From the NCBI GenBank assembly GCA_041659285.1, contig JBAZYO010000001.1, positions 62,001 to 126,000 of the forward strand: a DNA stretch of 64,000 nucleotides. Direction: 5' to 3'. This DNA is from Vicinamibacterales bacterium (GTDB lineage: Bacteria > Acidobacteriota > Vicinamibacteria > Vicinamibacterales > UBA2999). Position 1 is the stretch's first letter. Every line of letters starts with the position of its first letter. The notes below the pieces were generated by a model that made no database searches, had not been told where the DNA came from, and was given only the letters and a program-made list of their open reading frames with translations. The translations under genes and the position numbers were made by a program. Below, piece after piece: positions 8,572 through 16,721 of the stretch.

Positions 8572-9567
8572 GTGGAACTTGCCCTCGTCATCTTCGTCAT
8601 CGCCGTTGCGCTGATCTTCGACTACATCAACGGCTTTCACGACGCCGCCAACTCCATTGCCACCGTGGTCTCGACCCGGGTCCTGAAGCCGGGCCAGGCC
8701 GTGGTGTGGGCCGCGTTCTTCAACTTCGTCGCCGCCTTCGTCTTCGGCACGGCCGTCGCCAAGACCGTCGGCTCCGGGATGGTGGACATCTCCATCGTCA
8801 CACCCTCGGTGATCCTGGCGGGCCTGTTCGGCGCGATCGTCTGGGACCTGATTACCTGGTACTACGGCCTGCCGACGAGCTCGTCGCACGCGTTGATCGG
8901 CGGCTACGCCGGCGCGGCGGTCGCCAAGGTCGGGATGGTCGCGCTGATTCCTGGCGGCTGGACCAAGACGCTGATCTTCATTGTGCTCGCGCCCGGATTC
9001 GGGTTCATCCTGGGCTACGTGTTCATGGTCGCCATCTATTGGGCCTGCCGGAACATCGCGCCGTCGCGCGTGGATCGGTATTTCCGCAAGCTGCAATTGC
9101 TGTCGGCGGCGGCTTACAGCCTTGGCCACGGCGGCAACGACGCGCAGAAGACCATGGGCATCATCGCCGGTGTGCTGTATGCCGGCGGCTACCTGTCGGA
9201 GTTCAGGATTCCGTTCTGGGTCGTGATGGCGGCGCACGCGGCGATCTCGGCCGGCACGCTGGCCGGCGGCTGGCGCATCATCCACACCATGGGCTCGAAG
9301 ATCACGCGGCTGCAACCGGTTAGCGGCTTTGCCGCCGAAACCGCGGGCGCGGTGTCGCTCTTCACCGCCACCGCGCTCGGCGTGCCCGTCAGCACCACGC
9401 ACACGATTACCGGCGCGATCGTCGGCGTCGGCTCGACGCGACGGTTGTCGGCCGTGCGGTGGGGGATTGCGAGACAGATCGTGTGGGCCTGGATCCTGAC
9501 GATTCCGATGTCGGCCGCCATCGCCGCGATCGCGTTCTACCTGCTCGCCGCCTTCGGCATGCGCTAG
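8572..9567 (+). CDS. pit: PiT family low-affinity inorganic phosphate transporter
   Basis: A 331-residue inner-membrane symporter for phosphate, probably as metal-phosphate. It starts at GTG 8572. The N-terminal signature FDYINGFHDAANSIATVV and the C-terminal repeat signature SLGHGGNDAQKTMGI are the duplicated phosphate-permease motifs. LPTSSSHALIGGYAGAA and VPVSTTHTITGAIVGVG are the paired substrate-loop repeats. About ten helices are visible. It is translated after the DUF47 gene and convergent with the multicopper oxidase gene. Confidence 0.93.
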   Translation: MELALVIFVIAVALIFDYINGFHDAANSIATVVSTRVLKPGQAVVWAAFFNFVAAFVFGTAVAKTVGSGMVDISIVTPSVILAGLFGAIVWDLITWYYGLPTSSSHALIGGYAGAAVAKVGMVALIPGGWTKTLIFIVLAPGFGFILGYVFMVAIYWACRNIAPSRVDRYFRKLQLLSAAAYSLGHGGNDAQKTMGIIAGVLYAGGYLSEFRIPFWVVMAAHAAISAGTLAGGWRIIHTMGSKITRLQPVSGFAAETAGAVSLFTATALGVPVSTTHTITGAIVGVGSTRRLSAVRWGIARQIVWAWILTIPMSAAIAAIAFYLLAAFGMR

Positions 9568-9577
9568 CGGCTCCTCG

Positions 9578-11116
9578 CTAGGTCACCTGGAAATTCCGCA
9601 TCATCCCCATGTCTTCGTGTTCGAGGATGTGGCAGTGGTAGAGATACCGGCCGGGGTGGCTGGTAAACGTCAGCTGGATGCGGACCGTCTCGCCCGGTAA
9701 AACCAATACCGTATCCCTCCAGCCGGCATCGACGATGCCCTCGCGCAGGGCGTTGGCCGTCCGGCCGCCGGTGCGATCGAGCACGCGGAACTGTCGACCG
9801 TGGACGTGAATCGGGTGCGCCATCTCCATGCCCATTCCATTCGACTGGTTCACGATGTCCCACATCTGTGTGGAGGCGGCCGCCACCGTCTCGTCCGCCG
9901 TCACCTCGTTCATGGCGAACGTCCGGCCCGCGAGCATCCACTGCATCTGCTGGAAGAGCAGCGGCACGCGCCGGACTCTGGCGTCGGGGCGTGGCGACCA
10001 TGACGGGTCGAACGTGGGCAGGCGATCCGGGAGCTGGAACGCCGGCCCCATGCGTGCCCGCGTGCGCAGCGTCATCATCCGCAGGGGCGCGCCGTTGGGG
10101 ACGGGTGCGGTGTTTCCCGCCATCCCCATCATGCCGACCGCGCCCGCATCTGCCGCGGGAAATGCCAGGCTTTCGAGGTGGACCTCCGTGCCGGCGCCGA
10201 ACCCGGTGAGGTCCAGCAGCAGATCGGCGCGCTGACCTGGCGCGAGCGTCAGCGTGCGCTGATGCAGCGGGCGCTCCAGCAGCCCGCCGTCGCCGCCGAT
10301 CACCGTCATCGGCAAGTCGTGGCTCCACGCCAGTTTGTAGATGCGGGCGTTCGATCCGTTCAGCAGCCGCACGCGGTGCCACGCGGCGTCCACCTCGCGC
10401 GTTGGTTGCACCCGGCCGCTCACCAGTACGCGATCGCCAAGGAAGCCGTTCATCATGTCGGCCTGGCCGCCGCCCAGATAGACGAGCTGATTGCGCGCGT
10501 CGAAGCGACGATCCTGCAGCACGCACAGCCACTCGGCTTCGCCTGACGGCAGCGCGAGCGCATCCTCGTCATCGTCGCTCACCAACAGCAGCCCGGCCAG
10601 GCCCTGATACACCTGCGGGCCCGTCCGCATGTGCGGGTGAGGGTGGTACCAGTAGGTCCCCGCGCGATTGGTGACGGCGAAGTCGTAGACGTACTCCTGA
10701 GCGTGACCGATGGCCAGGCGTGGATGACCGTCGGCACTCGCGGGCACGTCGAGGCCGTGCCAATGGACGATCGAGTCCTCGCCGAGTTGGTTTACGAACC
10801 GGACGCGGACCTGCTGGCCGCGGCGCAGGCGGATCACCGGGCCCAGGTATGAATCGGGAAGTTCCTGGAGGGTGTCGGCCGGGCCTGTGACGAGCCGGCC
10901 CGTGAAGCGCCACACCCGCGTTGCCGCACCGGGAAGCAGCGGCACTTCGCCGGGGGCGGCGGTCAAGGTGAATTCGACATCGGGCGCGAACCCCGCGGTG
11001 GGTGTGATCTGTCGCGCAAACGCGGCCGGCCGGGCGGCCGCGGGCTGTCCGCCACAGCCGGCGCCGCCGGCGAGGGCTGACAAGCTCAACAGGCGCAGCA
11101 GGTCGCGGCGATGCAT
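9578..11116 (-). CDS. Multicopper oxidase, Tat-exported
   Basis: A 512-residue three-cupredoxin enzyme that oxidises Cu(I), phenolic or metal substrates with oxygen. The N-terminus has a twin-arginine-type start (HRRDLLRLLSLSALAGG) and a Cys in GAGC that could be a lipobox. The copper sites are complete: HWHGLDVP and YWYHPHPHM near the start, then HPIHVHGRQF and HCHILEHEDMGMM at the C-terminus, which carries the type 1 Cys and Met. It lies 4 bp after a Met-rich periplasmic protein gene, which points to copper tolerance. Laccase-like activity on other substrates is possible. Confidence 0.9.
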   Translation of the reverse strand: MHRRDLLRLLSLSALAGGAGCGGQPAAARPAAFARQITPTAGFAPDVEFTLTAAPGEVPLLPGAATRVWRFTGRLVTGPADTLQELPDSYLGPVIRLRRGQQVRVRFVNQLGEDSIVHWHGLDVPASADGHPRLAIGHAQEYVYDFAVTNRAGTYWYHPHPHMRTGPQVYQGLAGLLLVSDDDEDALALPSGEAEWLCVLQDRRFDARNQLVYLGGGQADMMNGFLGDRVLVSGRVQPTREVDAAWHRVRLLNGSNARIYKLAWSHDLPMTVIGGDGGLLERPLHQRTLTLAPGQRADLLLDLTGFGAGTEVHLESLAFPAADAGAVGMMGMAGNTAPVPNGAPLRMMTLRTRARMGPAFQLPDRLPTFDPSWSPRPDARVRRVPLLFQQMQWMLAGRTFAMNEVTADETVAAASTQMWDIVNQSNGMGMEMAHPIHVHGRQFRVLDRTGGRTANALREGIVDAGWRDTVLVLPGETVRIQLTFTSHPGRYLYHCHILEHEDMGMMRNFQVT

Positions 11117-11120
11117 CTCG

Positions 11121-11570
11121 CTAGTTTCTCACCGGCGCGGGCTTCATGTCGCCCATGGGTTTCATCATCGGGCACATCGCCATCGAGTCTTTCCCGTCCT
11201 GCATGTGCTCCATCATGTGGGACATCATGCCCTGCTGCATCTTCATCATGCCCTCGTGCATCGTCCGGCTCTGCGCCACCATCTCGGTCACGACCGCTGC
11301 GGTCGCCGTGGTCTTCTCCATGCCCGACGCGGTGTTCATCCTGGTGACAAGCTCCGTGAGCCGCTGATCGGCGGCCTTCATGTCGGCCATCATCTTTTCG
11401 CGCTCGGCCATCATGGCGTGGTCCTTGGCCGCCATGCCCACGGCCGGCTTCGCCTTGTCGGCGGCGTGCTGGTGCTCCTGAGGCGTCTGCGCGGCGAACC
11501 CGGGAACTGCCGAAATCACGATCGCCGCACACCCTGTCACCATCGCCGCCACAATTGTCTTCATTCTCAT
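11121..11570 (-). CDS. Met/His-rich periplasmic protein, probable copper binding
   Basis: A 149-residue exported protein with a signal peptide ending near AVPGFAAQ. The mature chain is helical and very rich in Met and His (HEGMMKMQQGMMSHMMEHMQ, MAMCPMMKPMGDM), as in periplasmic copper scavengers. It is upstream of and almost abuts the multicopper oxidase gene, so the two form an operon. It would hold Cu(I) for the oxidase; this role is inferred from composition and context. It resembles no catalytic family. Confidence 0.75.
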   Translation of the reverse strand: MRMKTIVAAMVTGCAAIVISAVPGFAAQTPQEHQHAADKAKPAVGMAAKDHAMMAEREKMMADMKAADQRLTELVTRMNTASGMEKTTATAAVVTEMVAQSRTMHEGMMKMQQGMMSHMMEHMQDGKDSMAMCPMMKPMGDMKPAPVRN

Positions 11571-11653
11571 GCTTGACCCCTTCCGAATGGTTTACCGGAC
11601 TGTCGAGGCCCCCCGGGGGCACGTGACAGAGGGCGCCGGCCGAGACTGGACAA

Positions 11654-11688
11654 GACATTTCCCAAAACAGGCAAATGTCATGATGACA
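11654..11688. promoter_or_regulatory. Overlapping inverted repeats upstream of the copper operon
   Basis: The first repeat has arms GACATTTCCC and GGCAAATGTC (9 of 10 pair) around AAAACA. The second, TGTCAT-G-ATGACA at 11676-11688, is a perfect 6-bp palindrome overlapping the first. Both lie 84-118 bp before the Met-rich gene's start codon. They could be an operator for a copper regulator. No such regulator is encoded nearby. The rest of the 247-bp gap holds no gene I can support. Confidence 0.35.
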
Positions 11689-11817
11689 GGCGGCGCGCGG
11701 CGCTCTCGGAGCGTTCTTATGCAAACCGGCATCCACCGTGGCATGACGGTGTCGCTGGAGAACTGACGATGAAGAGCTGGCTCTGGCCCTACCGCCGCTC
11801 GCCGCCCAAGCCGTGCA

Positions 11818-13095
11818 TCAACGGAGCGGAAGGCTGACCGTGAACAGCGCCCCGCCCGAGGACTGGTTCTCGACGACCACTTCGCCTTCCAGCACCTGCA
11901 CCAGGTGTTTCACGATCGACAGGCCGAGTCCGGTTCCGCCGGGGCGCGCCCGCGACTTGTCGACCCGATAGAAGCGCTCGAACACGCGCCCGAGATCATC
12001 AGGGGCAATGCCATGGCCGGTGTCGGCCACGCTCAACTGCAAGCGTCCCCCCGCGATGGTGGCGCCGACGTCGATGGCGCCGCCCTCGGGCGTGTAGTTC
12101 ACCGCGTTCTCCACCAGGTTGCGGATGATGTCGTGCAGCTTGGCGGCGTCGGTGCTCAGCATGGCCGCCTCGGGCGCGACGTGGACGCCGATGGCCTGCT
12201 GTTTGTCGGCCGCGAGGGGTTCGAAGTCGCTGACGATGCCGCGCACCAGCGACTCGATGTCGCACGGGGCGAGGTCCACTGCTTCCTGGCCGGCGTCGAG
12301 CCGGGCGAGCCGGAGCAGGTCCTGCACCAGCCGTTCCATGCGCGTCGCGTGGCGATGGATGATTTCCACGAACCGCTCGTGCGCATCCGCATCGTCCGGA
12401 TCGTCCATCAGCGCTTCGGCGTAGCCCTTGATCGCGGTGAGCGGCGTGCGCAGCTCGTGCGAGACGTTGGCCACGAAATCGCGGCGGATGAGGTCGGCCT
12501 TTCGCAGGTCGGTGATGTCGTGCATCACCAGCACCGCGCCGCGGCCGGCGGCGACCACCGGCGCGACCTGGGCGACCAGCGTCCGCGTGGTGTCGCGCGT
12601 GACCGAGAGTTCCAGGGCGCTGGTCTCGGCGCCGGCCAGCGCGCGGCCGATGTGCTCGACGATGCCGGGGTGGCGAATGGCCTCGACGTAGGAATGATCG
12701 ATCGAGCCCTTCTCGAGCTTCAGGATGCGCCGCGCCGCGTCGTTCACCAGTTGCAGCCGCCCCTGTTCATCGACGACCAGCACGCCTTCGATCATGCTCG
12801 AGAGGATCGCCTCCATGCGCGCGCGATCGCGCGCCAGGCTGTCGACGCGGCGGCCCAGTTCCTGGACGGCCTGGTCCATGGCCCGCGCCACGCTTCCCAG
12901 GTCATCGTCGCCATAATCCGGCGTCGGGCGGCTGAGGTCGCCGAGCGCGTATCGGCGGGCCACCGCGAGGATGGTGCCGACGCGCTGGCTTTCGATGGCC
13001 GCTCTTGAGGAGCGCCGGAGGGCGACGGCGGCGAGCGCCAGCGCCGCACCGGCGGCGACGCCCAGCAACAACAGGGTGGTGGTGGTCAGCGGCAT
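11818..13095 (-). CDS. phoR: PhoR-like sensor histidine kinase
   Basis: A 425-residue membrane kinase. One N-terminal helix (TTTTLLLLGVAAGAALALAA) is followed by a HAMP-like segment and a PAS domain starting near MEAILSSMIEGVLVV. The HisKA box is NVSHELRTPLTAIKGY with phospho-acceptor His-213. The ATPase domain has N box NLVENAVNY, DTGHGIAPDD and GTGLGLSIVKH. The start ATG shares one base with the phoB stop (TGATG), so the pair is translationally coupled. PhoR architecture together with nearby phosphate genes supports a phosphate-sensing role, though another envelope signal is possible. Confidence 0.87.
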   Translation of the reverse strand: MPLTTTTLLLLGVAAGAALALAAVALRRSSRAAIESQRVGTILAVARRYALGDLSRPTPDYGDDDLGSVARAMDQAVQELGRRVDSLARDRARMEAILSSMIEGVLVVDEQGRLQLVNDAARRILKLEKGSIDHSYVEAIRHPGIVEHIGRALAGAETSALELSVTRDTTRTLVAQVAPVVAAGRGAVLVMHDITDLRKADLIRRDFVANVSHELRTPLTAIKGYAEALMDDPDDADAHERFVEIIHRHATRMERLVQDLLRLARLDAGQEAVDLAPCDIESLVRGIVSDFEPLAADKQQAIGVHVAPEAAMLSTDAAKLHDIIRNLVENAVNYTPEGGAIDVGATIAGGRLQLSVADTGHGIAPDDLGRVFERFYRVDKSRARPGGTGLGLSIVKHLVQVLEGEVVVENQSSGGALFTVSLPLR

Positions 13096-13799
13096 CAGGC
13101 CGGCGCCGGGTCGAGCAGCTTGTAGCCGAACTGCTTGACGGTGACGATGGTGTCGGCCAGCATCGGCACCTTCTCGCGCAGGCGCCGCACGTGCACGTCC
13201 ACGGTGCGGGTGCCGCCCGTGTACGAATAGCCCCACACATCCGACAGCAACAGGTCCCGCGACAGCACGCGGCCGCGGTGCAGCATCAGGTATTGCAGCA
13301 GCAGGAATTCCTTGGCGGTGAGCTTGACCTCGTCGCCGTCGATCTTCACGACATGGCGATCGACGTCCACCAACAGCCCGCCGTAGGTGAGACGGCTGTT
13401 GGCCGGCGCCGCGCGATTGGCGCGCCGCAACAGCGCCCGCACGCGCGCCACCACTTCGTTCGGGCTGAACGGCTTGGTGATGTAGTCGTCGGCGCCCAGC
13501 TCGAGGCCGACAATCCGATCGGACTCTTCGGCTTTCGCCGTCAGCATGATGATCGGGATGGCTGCGGTGTGGGCGTCGGCGCGGATGGCGCGGCAGAGCT
13601 GCAGGCCGTCGAGGCCGGGCAGCATCAGATCGAGCACCACCAGGTCCGGCGGCTCGCGCTTGAGTTGCGGCATGACGTCGCGCCCGGAGGCGACGAGGGT
13701 GGCGACAAAGCCGGCCTTGCGGAGGTAGTGCTCGAGCAGGCTGCCGATGTCGGGATCGTCCTCGGCGACGAGAATCCGGGTAGGGGGGCGGACGGACAT
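13095..13799 (-). CDS. phoB: PhoB-like response regulator, OmpR family
   Basis: A 234-residue regulator. The receiver domain has the acidic pair AEDD near residue 13, phospho-acceptor Asp-57 in VVLDLMLPG, and the KPF lysine near residue 108. The C-terminal winged helix carries LTAKEFLLLQYLM and TVDVHVRRLREK. It is the first gene of the phoBR pair. The candidate Pho boxes at 1838 and 7910 would be its targets. The assignment as PhoB, not another OmpR-type regulator, rests on the coupled PhoR-like kinase and the phosphate genes nearby. Confidence 0.87.
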   Translation of the reverse strand: MSVRPPTRILVAEDDPDIGSLLEHYLRKAGFVATLVASGRDVMPQLKREPPDLVVLDLMLPGLDGLQLCRAIRADAHTAAIPIIMLTAKAEESDRIVGLELGADDYITKPFSPNEVVARVRALLRRANRAAPANSRLTYGGLLVDVDRHVVKIDGDEVKLTAKEFLLLQYLMLHRGRVLSRDLLLSDVWGYSYTGGTRTVDVHVRRLREKVPMLADTIVTVKQFGYKLLDPAPA

Positions 13800-13820
13800 G
13801 GGAACTACGGGATCTTAGCA

Positions 13821-13871
13821 GGTGCCTAAGGTGCCTAAGGTGTCTAAGGTGCCTAGGGTGCCTAAGGTGCG
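13821..13871. repeat. 9-bp tandem repeat between phoB and the next gene
   Basis: Five consecutive copies of GGTGCCTAA, two of them with one change, and a partial sixth fill the divergent promoter region of phoB. The array ends 39 bp before the ATG at 13911. Confidence 0.85.
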
Positions 13872-13910
13872 GTATCGTTGGGGCTGTTCGTGCATCCAAC
13901 CGGAAAAACC

Positions 13911-14510
13911 ATGCGCTATCAGCGTTTAACCGTATTCGCCGTCATGCTGGCGGCCGCCCTCCTCGGCGGGGCGCCCCTGGCCGGTCAACAGCCCGCGAAA
14001 GTGGACTTCACCAGGTTGCCGCAGTCGTCCGGGGCGCCGGCGGCGATGCGCGCCGACACCATGCACCTCACGGTGCTGACCTCGATCAGCGACGCCGAGG
14101 TCGCGCCCGGCCAGCGCGTGTCGATGGTGTTCGACATCACGCCGAAGAAGCTGATGCACGTCTACGCGCCGGGCAAGCACGACTACCAGGTGATTGCGGT
14201 GAAGCTCGACCCGCAGCCGTGGATGCGCGTGCAGCCCACGCGGTATCCGCCGTCGGAGATCTACCACTTCAAGGAACTGAACGAGAAGGTCGAGACCTAC
14301 GGCAAGCCGTTCAAGCTCGTGCAGGACGTCACCCTTCTCTCGACGCCAGAGGCACGGAAGCTGCTGGCGGCGTCGCCCACGGTGAAGCTTTCGGGCCGCC
14401 TCGAATACCAGGCGTGCGACGACAAGGTCTGCTACGCGCCCACCCGAGTGCCAGTGAGCTTCACGCTCAACATCAAGGACCTCGACCGTAAGGGCCCCGC
14501 CGCGCGCTGA
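13911..14510 (+). CDS. Secreted DsbD alpha-domain-like protein
   Basis: A 199-residue exported protein. I chose ATG 13911 because the signal peptide (RYQRLTVFAVMLAAALLGG) begins there. The mature part reads as an immunoglobulin-like thiol-disulfide domain related to the N-terminal domain of DsbD. The C-terminal motif YQACDDKVCYAPTRVPVSF matches the family's paired cysteines, here four residues apart. No membrane or thioredoxin domain follows, so it is a free-standing domain that may pass electrons to an unknown periplasmic partner. It diverges from phoBR. Confidence 0.7.
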   Translation: MRYQRLTVFAVMLAAALLGGAPLAGQQPAKVDFTRLPQSSGAPAAMRADTMHLTVLTSISDAEVAPGQRVSMVFDITPKKLMHVYAPGKHDYQVIAVKLDPQPWMRVQPTRYPPSEIYHFKELNEKVETYGKPFKLVQDVTLLSTPEARKLLAASPTVKLSGRLEYQACDDKVCYAPTRVPVSFTLNIKDLDRKGPAAR

Positions 14511-14555
14511 CGCGGGCGCCGCGTTTTCAACTGCAGTTACGGCACGCGCGGCGGG

Positions 14556-14561
14556 TATAAT
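14556..14561 (+). promoter_or_regulatory. Consensus -10 box giving a probable leaderless mRNA
   Basis: A perfect TATAAT ends 9 nt before the GTG at 14571, so transcription should begin at or next to the start codon. No Shine-Dalgarno sequence is present. Confidence 0.6.
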
Positions 14562-14570
14562 TCCCCCCGC

Positions 14571-15461
14571 GTGGCTCTTCGTCCCAGCCCCACCGCGCTC
14601 GTGCTTCCCGCGCTGGTTCTGCTTGCCGGCTCGGTCACCGCTGGGCAGGCCGCCAACACCCCTGGACTCGCGGATGTCCTGCAGCGCGTCGGCGAGCGCG
14701 TCGAGCAGTACTTCACCCGCGCGCAAAGCATTGTCTGCCTCGAGATCGTCGGGCTCATGCCGATGGAGTCCGGTCTCACCGCGCGCGGCCGCACCGTCGA
14801 ATCCGAATTGCGCCTGTCGTGGGAACCGTCCGACGAGAACCCGGTGCCGATTGAAGCGCGCACGCTGCGCCAGGTGCTCAAGGTCAACGGGCACGCGCCG
14901 CGCAAGAACGACCACGACAACTGCACCGCGCCGGAACAGAACACCTCCGAGGTCCAGCCGCTGTCGCTGCTGCTGCCGCAGCAGCGCCACGAGTACAGCT
15001 TCAAGCTGGCCGGTGCCGGCCGCGTCGATAATCGCGCCGCCATCCTCATGGACTACCGCATGGTGGACAAGCCATCGGTGAAAGCGGAGCTGGTCAACGG
15101 CAAGGAAGACTGTGTCAGCTTCGCGATCGACGGCGGCATGCGCGGGCGTATCTGGATTGATGCCGAGACCTTCGACGTGCTGCGCCTGGACCAGGGCCTG
15201 ATTGGCCTCATCGACATCCCGTTGCCGCGTAAGGTCGCGTCTCGCGATCGGTGGAGCAGTTGGACGATGGAGCGGTGGGACACGTCGATCCGGTTCAAGC
15301 CGGTCACGTTCCTGGATCCCGAGGAAACGCTGGTCCTGCCGGCCTCCGCGACCTCGCTGCGCATTACCCGCGGCTCCGGCACTCCCCAGCTGCGCACCAG
15401 CACGCGGTATTCGAGTTATCGCCGCTTCATCACCGGCGCCCGCATCGTCCCTCCGCAATAG
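14571..15461 (+). CDS. Secreted protein of unknown function
   Basis: A 296-residue protein with a signal peptide (LVLPALVLLAGSVTAG). The N-terminal mature part has a predicted helix (LADVLQRVGERVEQYFTRAQ) next to a conserved-looking Cys (SIVCLEIVGLMP). The rest alternates short strands, as in outer-membrane-associated beta proteins (RIWIDAETFDVLRLDQGL). I do not recognise a named family. The GTG start is set by the TATAAT box just upstream. It ends 18 bp before the -35 box of the porin operon. Confidence 0.7.
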   Translation: MALRPSPTALVLPALVLLAGSVTAGQAANTPGLADVLQRVGERVEQYFTRAQSIVCLEIVGLMPMESGLTARGRTVESELRLSWEPSDENPVPIEARTLRQVLKVNGHAPRKNDHDNCTAPEQNTSEVQPLSLLLPQQRHEYSFKLAGAGRVDNRAAILMDYRMVDKPSVKAELVNGKEDCVSFAIDGGMRGRIWIDAETFDVLRLDQGLIGLIDIPLPRKVASRDRWSSWTMERWDTSIRFKPVTFLDPEETLVLPASATSLRITRGSGTPQLRTSTRYSSYRRFITGARIVPPQ

Positions 15462-15479
15462 GCTGTCCGCCGTTCACTC

Positions 15480-15519
15480 TTGACAGCCCGCGCCTGTTTG
15501 AGTACTTTGATTACTCAAA
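15480..15519 (+). promoter_or_regulatory. Promoter with overlapping palindromic operator for the porin/CuA/di-heme operon
   Basis: TTGACA at 15480 and TACTTT at 15503 are separated by 17 bp. A perfect inverted repeat, TTTGAGTA (15497-15504) and TACTCAAA (15512-15519), brackets the -10 box. Inside it TTTGA-N4-TCAAA (15506-15519) also pairs. An operator here would block polymerase, so repression is more likely than activation. Confidence 0.65.
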
Positions 15520-15531
15520 ATAATGATTTAG

Positions 15532-16719
15532 ATGAATATGCTCAATAAGTTAGTCGGCTGGAAACTCCGCCTTCGCGCCGCGCGCGTTGGGGGTCGCTCG
15601 GCAGCCTTGGCGGCGTTGTTGTGGGCCGGTGGTCCCGCCGCCGCGTACGCGCAGCCGGCGGCCCCGCCGCGTGAAGGCATCCCCACGTTGTCCGGCTACA
15701 TGGAGATGCACCTGAACAAGGTGGAAGACCAGCCGACGGCCGTGGACCTCCACCGCTTCGTGCTGATGGTCGGCCACAGCTTCTCGGACCGCCTGAAGTT
15801 CTGGTCGGAAGTGGAGGTCGAGCACGCCTTCGTCGAGGGTGGGGAAGAGACCGGCGAGGTCGCGGTCGAGCAGGCCTACATCGACCTGCTGATCAACCGC
15901 CGGCTGAACGTGCGCGCCGGCATGGTGCTGGTTCCAGTCGGCATACAGAACGAACGACACGAACCGCCGACCTTCAACGGCGTCGAACGGACCTTCGTCG
16001 ACAGCGTGATCGTGCCAACGACCTGGCGCGACACCGGCGTCGGCCTGTTCGGGGATCTGGGCCGTGGGTTTTCATATCGAGCGTACGTGTTACCCGGATT
16101 GAACGCCGCGGAGTTCTCCGCGGACGAAGGCATTGCCGGTGGACGGCAGCAAGGGGCGCGGGCCGATGCCAGCGATCCGGCGGTCGCGGGACGGCTCGAG
16201 TTTCGCCGCGCCGGACTGACCGCGGGGGCGAGCATGTGGCGCGGGGGCAGCGGCTTCGGGTTGATCAGGCTCGACATCGAGCCCCCCACCGTCGGCGTGT
16301 CGTCCCTCGATGCGCGCTACCGGCACGGGCGCCACGAACTGCGCGGCCAGTGGTCGATGGTCAACATTGGCGGCGCCGCCGGCCTCAACCGCGCCTTGCA
16401 GTTGCAGTCCGGCAACAGTCCCAACATAGCGAGCCGGCTGATGGGCGCCTATGCCGAAGTGGCGACGCGAGTGAGCCCGGACGCGTGGGCGCACGAGGTG
16501 GTGGTGTTTGGCCGCTACGAGCTGTTCGACACGCAGAACCAGATGCCGGAAGGATATCTGCCGCTGCAGCAATTCCAGCGGTCGGCCTGGGTGGCTGGCG
16601 CGACCTACTACCCGGATCCGGATGTGGCGTTCAAGTTCGATGTGGTGCGCGAACGCAACAAGAGCACCGTCGTGCGCGCGCCGTGGCAGATTAATGTCGG
16701 TGTGGGTTGGTGGTTTTAG
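15532..16719 (+). CDS. Outer-membrane porin-like beta-barrel protein
   Basis: A 395-residue exported barrel. The signal peptide is long, with a basic N-terminus and a cleavage region near AAAYAQP. Alternating hydrophobic strands run throughout (LKFWSEVEVEHAFV, RLNVRAGMVLVPVG, EVVVFGRYELFDT) and the chain ends in VGVGWWF, a typical outer-membrane assembly signal. It resembles the OprO/OprP-type porins in size. The gene is followed after 2 bp by a CuA-type protein, so the barrel probably serves the periplasmic redox pair encoded next. The substrate is unknown. Confidence 0.75.
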   Translation: MNMLNKLVGWKLRLRAARVGGRSAALAALLWAGGPAAAYAQPAAPPREGIPTLSGYMEMHLNKVEDQPTAVDLHRFVLMVGHSFSDRLKFWSEVEVEHAFVEGGEETGEVAVEQAYIDLLINRRLNVRAGMVLVPVGIQNERHEPPTFNGVERTFVDSVIVPTTWRDTGVGLFGDLGRGFSYRAYVLPGLNAAEFSADEGIAGGRQQGARADASDPAVAGRLEFRRAGLTAGASMWRGGSGFGLIRLDIEPPTVGVSSLDARYRHGRHELRGQWSMVNIGGAAGLNRALQLQSGNSPNIASRLMGAYAEVATRVSPDAWAHEVVVFGRYELFDTQNQMPEGYLPLQQFQRSAWVAGATYYPDPDVAFKFDVVRERNKSTVVRAPWQINVGVGWWF

Positions 16720-16721
16720 TC

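Noticed and set aside
11769..11837. 22-codon plus-strand ORF with GGAG upstream, next to phoR
   Set aside because: It overlaps the end of phoR, has no recognisable feature, and could arise by chance. Kept only as a possibility.
11818..13899. Very long minus-strand frame of 693 codons covering phoR and upstream
   Set aside because: The first part runs out of frame through phoB and starts in the 9-bp repeat array. The real phoR begins at 13095 with the TGATG overlap.
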